Source: Natronorubrum texcoconense (lineage in GTDB: Archaea; Halobacteriota; Halobacteria; Halobacteriales; Natrialbaceae). Taken from it: 64,000 bases of DNA. A model generated the notes under the pieces. It was not told where the DNA came from. It was given only the letters and a program-made list of their open reading frames with translations, and did not search any database. The position numbers and the translations under genes were made by a program. Where the stretch lies: assembly GCF_900100335.1 (NCBI RefSeq), contig NZ_FNFE01000006.1:1-64000 (forward strand), read 5' to 3'. Below, piece after piece: positions 60,483 to 64,000 of the stretch (position 1 is the stretch's first letter; every line of letters starts with the position of its first letter).

Positions 60483-61112
60483 CTAGGACTGCTCGAGCCG
60501 CCCCACTGCGTCCCGTAGCGCCGCCTGCGTGTCGATGCTGTCGAACGTTCGGTCGGAGACGCACTCGAGGTCGGCTTCGGCCACCGTCGCGACGTCGAGT
60601 TCCTCGAGTGCGGCCATCACTCGGCCGTCCCCGGCCGCCAGTCGCTGCTCGCAGACGCGAGCCATCGTTTCGGCGCGGTAGACGGCCTGCATGGGTTGCA
60701 GCCAGCCGTCCGCGAGTCGGGCGACGGCGCCGTCGCGTCCGTAGGCGCGGTCGTGAAGAACCTCGAGCAGCGTCGGGTCGACGAACGGCATGTCACAGGC
60801 GACGACGGCAGCGTACTCACAGTCGAGCGCCTCGAGACCGACCTGCATCCCCGAAAGCGGGCCGCGGTCGGGGACCGGGTCCGTCGCATAGCAAAGGTCG
60901 ACGCCGCTTCCCGAGAGCGCGTCTCGGATCGGGTCGAGCTGGTCCGATCGGCAGTTGACCACGCAGTCGTCGGTCACCGTCGCGAGCCGGTCGACGACGC
61001 GACGGATCATCGGCGTTCCGGCGAGGTCGGCGACGGCCTTGTCGGTCTCGCCGAAGCGCGTGGAGTAGCCGCCCGCGAGGACGACGCCGCCGAGTGAGCC
61101 GTTGCGCGTCAC
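60483..61112 (-). CDS. mobA: Molybdenum cofactor guanylyltransferase
   Basis: Adds GMP to molybdopterin to form the guanine dinucleotide cofactor. 209 residues from GTG 61112. N-terminal nucleotide-binding loop GGVVLAGGYSTRFGETDKAV (about 7-26), GTPMIRRVVDRL, PDRGPLSGMQVGLEAL and the metal-binding ACDMPFVDP are all present. A TATA-like TTTATA (minus strand of 61136-61144) is 28 nt from this GTG, which decides it over another GTG at 61148. No other moco genes nearby. Confidence 0.9.
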   Translation of the reverse strand: MTRNGSLGGVVLAGGYSTRFGETDKAVADLAGTPMIRRVVDRLATVTDDCVVNCRSDQLDPIRDALSGSGVDLCYATDPVPDRGPLSGMQVGLEALDCEYAAVVACDMPFVDPTLLEVLHDRAYGRDGAVARLADGWLQPMQAVYRAETMARVCEQRLAAGDGRVMAALEELDVATVAEADLECVSDRTFDSIDTQAALRDAVGRLEQS

Positions 61113-61135
61113 GTCCGGTCGGTACGGATCACGAT

Positions 61136-61144
61136 CGTATAAAG
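61136..61144 (-). promoter_or_regulatory. TATA box of mobA
   Basis: Minus strand CTTTATACG centred 28 nt upstream of the GTG at 61112; implies leaderless initiation at a GTG codon. Confidence 0.5.
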
Positions 61145-61256
61145 TCACAGCGACGCTCCCGGGCGATTGGAAGTCTACGCGCGCCGTCGAGAAAACACCG
61201 CGATGGAACCAGACGGCCGTCAATCGTCGCGAGCGGTGGATCGAGTCCGCGACGGG

Positions 61257-61961
61257 TTACCGAAAGTGCGCTCGAGTCGGCGAGCGGCCGGGAATCGCGT
61301 ACTCGAGATACCCCCTGAAATACGCGAGAAAGAGGGAGATATACCCCTCTTCTCGCTGGCGACGGGCCGAGGTTGCGACCGGGCAGGTCCGATCGTAGAC
61401 GACAGTGCCCTCCTCGCACAATCGCAGGGAGAGGTCGGTGTCCTCGAGAAAGGGCAGCGACTCGTCGAAGCCGCCGACCGCCTCGAACGCCGAGCGACGG
61501 ACGCTGCAGTTACAGCCGGGTTGCTGGACGAAGCCGACGGGCCAGCTGAGGCGGTACCACCAGTCCGAGAGGAGCCGAAACAGCAGTCGGTGTCGAATCG
61601 CGTCCGTGATCGGTCTGAGCGGCCCGCCGACGCCGACAACGGACGGCGTCGCGTAGTGTCGTCGGTGGCGTCGAACCCACGCCGGGGGAACGACCGTGTC
61701 GGCGTCGGTAAAGAGGAGCAGCTCGCCGGTGGCCGCCTCAACACCCTGGTTTCGAGCCGTTGCCGGCCCGTTTTCCCGCTCGTCGACGAGCACGCGATCG
61801 GTAACTGGATGCTCGCGAGCGGCGGCCAGCGTCGCAGAGCCGCTGGCGACCACAACGACCTCGAGTTCGCCGTCGAAGACCTGTCCCGCGAGCGAGTCGA
61901 GCGTTCGCTCGAGGCGCTCGGTTTCCTCGCGGGCGGGGACGACGACCGACGCGGAGTTCAT
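61257..61961 (-). CDS. Family 2 glycosyltransferase
   Basis: 234 residues, GT-A fold. VVVPAREETERLERTLDSLA (about 5-24), NGPATARNQGVEAATGELLLFTDADT (as ATARNQGVEAATGE plus LLLFTDADT, the DxD-type metal site at about 88-92), GFVQQPGCNCSVRRSAFEAVGG and FLEDTDLSLRL (acceptor/catalytic region). C-terminus is slightly hydrophobic (YISLFLAYFRGYLEY). Sugar donor and acceptor unknown. ATG at 61961. Confidence 0.88.
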   Translation of the reverse strand: MNSASVVVPAREETERLERTLDSLAGQVFDGELEVVVVASGSATLAAAREHPVTDRVLVDERENGPATARNQGVEAATGELLLFTDADTVVPPAWVRRHRRHYATPSVVGVGGPLRPITDAIRHRLLFRLLSDWWYRLSWPVGFVQQPGCNCSVRRSAFEAVGGFDESLPFLEDTDLSLRLCEEGTVVYDRTCPVATSARRQREEGYISLFLAYFRGYLEYAIPGRSPTRAHFR

Positions 61962-62137
61962 CGATGGGAACTGTCGGCGCGGGCGAAATAATCGCTGCGG
62001 CTCCGCGGTTTCCGTCAGGCGGCAGGGCGATCCATCGGTCCGGCGGCTCGGCCATCTGTCGGTCAGTCGTGTTCGAGACGTTCACAGTCGTTGCCAGCGT
62101 CGAAATCCCCTTCCCGGGGGCCTCCCTACCGCAGCGT

Positions 62138-63118
62138 ATGACGACCGCGACCGTCACCGCAGGCGCGCGACTCCACGTCGGCTTTCAGAACCTCTCGCTC
62201 GCGCGGCGACGACTCTACGGCGGCATCGGCGTCGGCCTCGAAGAGCCCCGTGTGACGGTCGCGGCCGAACCCGCCTCCGGCGTCGAGAGCGACGATCCGC
62301 TGGTCTCCGAGTACGCCGCTCGAGCCGTCGACGTCCTCGACGTGCCCGGTATCGCGGTCACGCTCGAGGAGCGGCTCCCGCGGCACGTCGGGCTCGGAAG
62401 CGGGACCCAACTCGCGCTGTCGGTGCTCGCTGCCACCGCGCGCGCACACGGTCTCGAACCGGAGGTGCGCGAACGGGCCCCCGCGATGGGACGCGGCGGT
62501 CGCAGCGGCGTCGGCGTCGGGACGTTCGAGGGCGGCGGCTTCGTCGTCGACGCCGGACACCCGACGAACCGGTTTACGACCGAGCCGCCGGCCGAGGGAG
62601 ACTGGACGGTTCCGCCGGTCGTCGCCAGACACGAAATTCCCGACGAGTGGCGATTTCTCGTCGTCGTCCCCGAGGCCGAGCCCGGCCGCAGCGGCAACGA
62701 CGAGGACGCGAGCATGCGCTCCGTCGTCGAGCGTGCCGATCCCGCCGTCGCCGACGAGATCGCCGGCGTCGTCACCCGGAAACTGCTTCCCGCCGCCGCC
62801 GAGGGCCGTCTCGAGCCCTTCGGCGAAGCCATCGCCGAAATCGGGCGCAAGAACGGCGCGTGGTACGCCGACGCCCAAGGCGGCGTCTTCCGGCCGCCCG
62901 CCGGGACGCTCGTCGAAACCCTCGAGGAGTGTCCGGTCTGTACGGGCGTCGGCCAGTCGTCGTGGGGGCCCGTCGTCTACGGCGTGACGGACCGCACACA
63001 CGCCGACGAGGCCGAATCGGCGGCTCGAGACGCGCTGGCGGATAACGGACTCGAGGGACGAGTCGTCGTAACGGAAGCGGCCTCGAGCGGGGCTCGAGTC
63101 CGGATTGACGACGGTTGA
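62138..63118 (+). CDS. Beta-ribofuranosylaminobenzene 5'-phosphate synthase-like GHMP protein
   Basis: 326 residues of the GHMP-kinase fold, RFAP synthase family (first committed enzyme of methanopterin-type cofactor synthesis in methanogens). Visible: ARLHVGFQNLSLARRRLYGGIGVGLEEP (in parts ARLHVGFQNLS and YGGIGVGLEEP), the GHMP loop PRHVGLGSGTQLALSVLAA (about 84-102), GRGGRSGVGVGTFEGGGFVVD and C-terminal GQSSWGPVVYGV. Haloarchaea use folates, so the physiological reaction is uncertain. ATG at 62138. Confidence 0.85.
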   Translation: MTTATVTAGARLHVGFQNLSLARRRLYGGIGVGLEEPRVTVAAEPASGVESDDPLVSEYAARAVDVLDVPGIAVTLEERLPRHVGLGSGTQLALSVLAATARAHGLEPEVRERAPAMGRGGRSGVGVGTFEGGGFVVDAGHPTNRFTTEPPAEGDWTVPPVVARHEIPDEWRFLVVVPEAEPGRSGNDEDASMRSVVERADPAVADEIAGVVTRKLLPAAAEGRLEPFGEAIAEIGRKNGAWYADAQGGVFRPPAGTLVETLEECPVCTGVGQSSWGPVVYGVTDRTHADEAESAARDALADNGLEGRVVVTEAASSGARVRIDDG

Positions 63119-63126
63119 TACTCCCA

Positions 63127-63225
63127 CAGCGGTGGCGTGCGCTGGGCTGTGGTGAGCGAAAGCGAGCCGGAGCCCGTAATTGTGCGAGTGAATCGGCTGG
63201 GGAGGGCGTGAAAATCATTGGCGCC
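63127..63225 (+). repeat. Dispersed intergenic stem-loop element, copy D
   Basis: AGCGGTGGCGTGCGCTG at 63128, hairpin GGGCT/AGCCC (63144-63148 with 63171-63175), TTGTGCGAG, then GTGAATCGGCTGGGGAGGG and AAAATCATTGGCGCCAGTG. The shortest copy: the spacer between the hairpin and the last block is reduced. It sits just upstream of a RecA-fold ATPase gene, as copies A/B sit upstream of radB. Confidence 0.68.
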
Positions 63226-63318
63226 AGTGTGAGCAGCGTGTTCACCGAATCGGTAGCTGCGACTCACGACTACCGTAGCTGCCACAACAGGTAAGCGGAC
63301 TCGAGCAAATCAAATCCT

Positions 63319-64000
63319 ATGAAACGGCTTCCGTTCGGCGTCTCGCGGCTCGATCGGATGATCGGCGGCGGTGCTCCCGCCGGCAGCGTCGTCTTGCTCG
63401 CGGGCGAAGCCGGAGCCGGCGCACGCGAGTTCTGTTACACGGCGACGGCGATGAACGGCCTCGCCGGAGCCGATCCCGACCAGTTCGAGCGCTACTACGG
63501 CGACCTCGAGGCCGAAGCTGTGTTGCCCGACGCCGTCCACTACGTCTCGTTCACCGACGAACGCGGCGCGATCGTCGACGAGATGCGGTACGTCCTGGAC
63601 GACGACCTCGTCGACGCCGGGATGGCCGACGTCTCGGTCGTCGACCTCGGCGAGGCGTACTTTCAGGTGACGCCCGTCCCGACGGCGTGGTACGCCGATC
63701 GGACGAGCGACATCACCGATCTCGGCGATCGGACCGATCGACGCGACGTCCTCGAGACGTTCGGGGATTATCTGACCGAACACGCGGCGGACAACCTCGT
63801 CGTGATCGACTCCGTCTCCGACCTCGTCGCGGCCGCGGACGAGCAGTTCGGCTGGGCGGACCTGACCGTCCTCCTCAAGGGGCTCAAGCGCGCGGCCCAC
63901 CGCTGGGGCGGCGTCATCTTACTGGTAGTCAACACGGACGTCCTCGAGCCCACCGAGTACGGCCGGCTGAAGGAAGCGACCGACGGCACGCTCTCCTTCG
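63319..64000 (+). CDS. RecA-superfamily (KaiC/RadA-like) ATPase homologue, 3' end beyond window
   Basis: At least 227 residues. Starts MKRLPFGVSRLDRMIGGGAP, the usual beginning of RadA/KaiC-like proteins. The P-loop position reads LLAGEAGAGAREF (about 26-38): the Walker A lysine and Ser/Thr are replaced by Ala-Arg, so ATP hydrolysis is doubtful. A Walker-B-like strand NLVVIDSVSDLVA (about 157-169) and VILLVVNTDVLEPTEYGRL follow. Known in haloarchaea as a signal-transduction-like (HTR-like) protein group; function unknown. ATG at 63319; runs off the window. Confidence 0.75.
   Translation, partial: MKRLPFGVSRLDRMIGGGAPAGSVVLLAGEAGAGAREFCYTATAMNGLAGADPDQFERYYGDLEAEAVLPDAVHYVSFTDERGAIVDEMRYVLDDDLVDAGMADVSVVDLGEAYFQVTPVPTAWYADRTSDITDLGDRTDRRDVLETFGDYLTEHAADNLVVIDSVSDLVAAADEQFGWADLTVLLKGLKRAAHRWGGVILLVVNTDVLEPTEYGRLKEATDGTLSF

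Overview
The window is high-GC, halophilic archaeal chromosome (class Halobacteria). Proteins are strongly acidic. Secreted proteins carry Tat/lipobox signals or PGF-CTERM-like tails, and several genes have a TATA-like box 25-30 nt before the start codon, as expected for leaderless mRNAs. HalX, HalOD1 and bacterioopsin-activator-type regulators are present, as are an intron-containing elongator tRNA-Met and a class II ribonucleotide reductase. The mix resembles Natrinema/Haloterrigena-type genomes, but that genus-level placement is inference.

Layout. 0-0.5 kb: the edge of an IS200/IS605 element (tnpA partial). 0.6-13.7 kb: a PAP2 phosphatase, a large repetitive Q/N-rich surface protein, an RNase H-fold protein, radB, a CBS/HPF-like ribosome-associated candidate, a lycopene cyclase-domain protein, a CAP-domain protein, YihY, AEC and MATE transporters. 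14-18.3 kb: tRNA-Val, then the trpDFEG operon, which makes anthranilate and carries it two steps toward tryptophan. 19-22.2 kb: B12-dependent ribonucleotide reductase with a palindrome just upstream of its TATA box. 22.4-27.3 kb: MFS transporter, zinc-finger microprotein, HalX regulator, VTT membrane protein and conserved haloarchaeal proteins. 27.4-34.4 kb: tRNA-Met followed by tRNA-fragment repeats, then a looser region with a SOUL protein, small membrane proteins, an AI-2E-type transporter, a K+ channel and two gene remnants (uspA, UPF0104-like). 34.4-42.7 kb: two HalOD1 proteins, a 1055-residue PAS/GAF/bat regulator, gamma-glutamyltransferase, a cupin and an orphan DNA methyltransferase. 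43-49.5 kb: membrane proteins, an FMN reductase, MutY and a DHH/OB-fold nuclease. 49.7-50.7 kb: a low-GC islet with two unrecognised genes. 50.8-64 kb: malic enzyme, JAMM protease, FAD synthase, a cohesin-like protein and His-rich lipoprotein pair divergent from a beta-propeller lipoprotein, ilvD, mobA, a glycosyltransferase, an RFAP-synthase-like protein and a partial RecA-fold ATPase.

The most unusual signals are non-coding. (1) A dispersed intergenic element occurs in four copies (4.9, 5.3, 46.6 and 63.2 kb); its hairpin differs in sequence between copies but keeps pairing. (2) Arrays of tRNA 3'-end fragments, each tied to an inverted repeat, lie just downstream of both tRNA genes. (3) A 76-bp palindromic element lies at 58.1 kb. 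Among the proteins, the curli-like repetitive surface protein and the CBS/HPF-like fusion merit attention. Three zinc-binding microproteins of 41-58 residues and a 52-residue membrane protein were found by direct translation of short frames.
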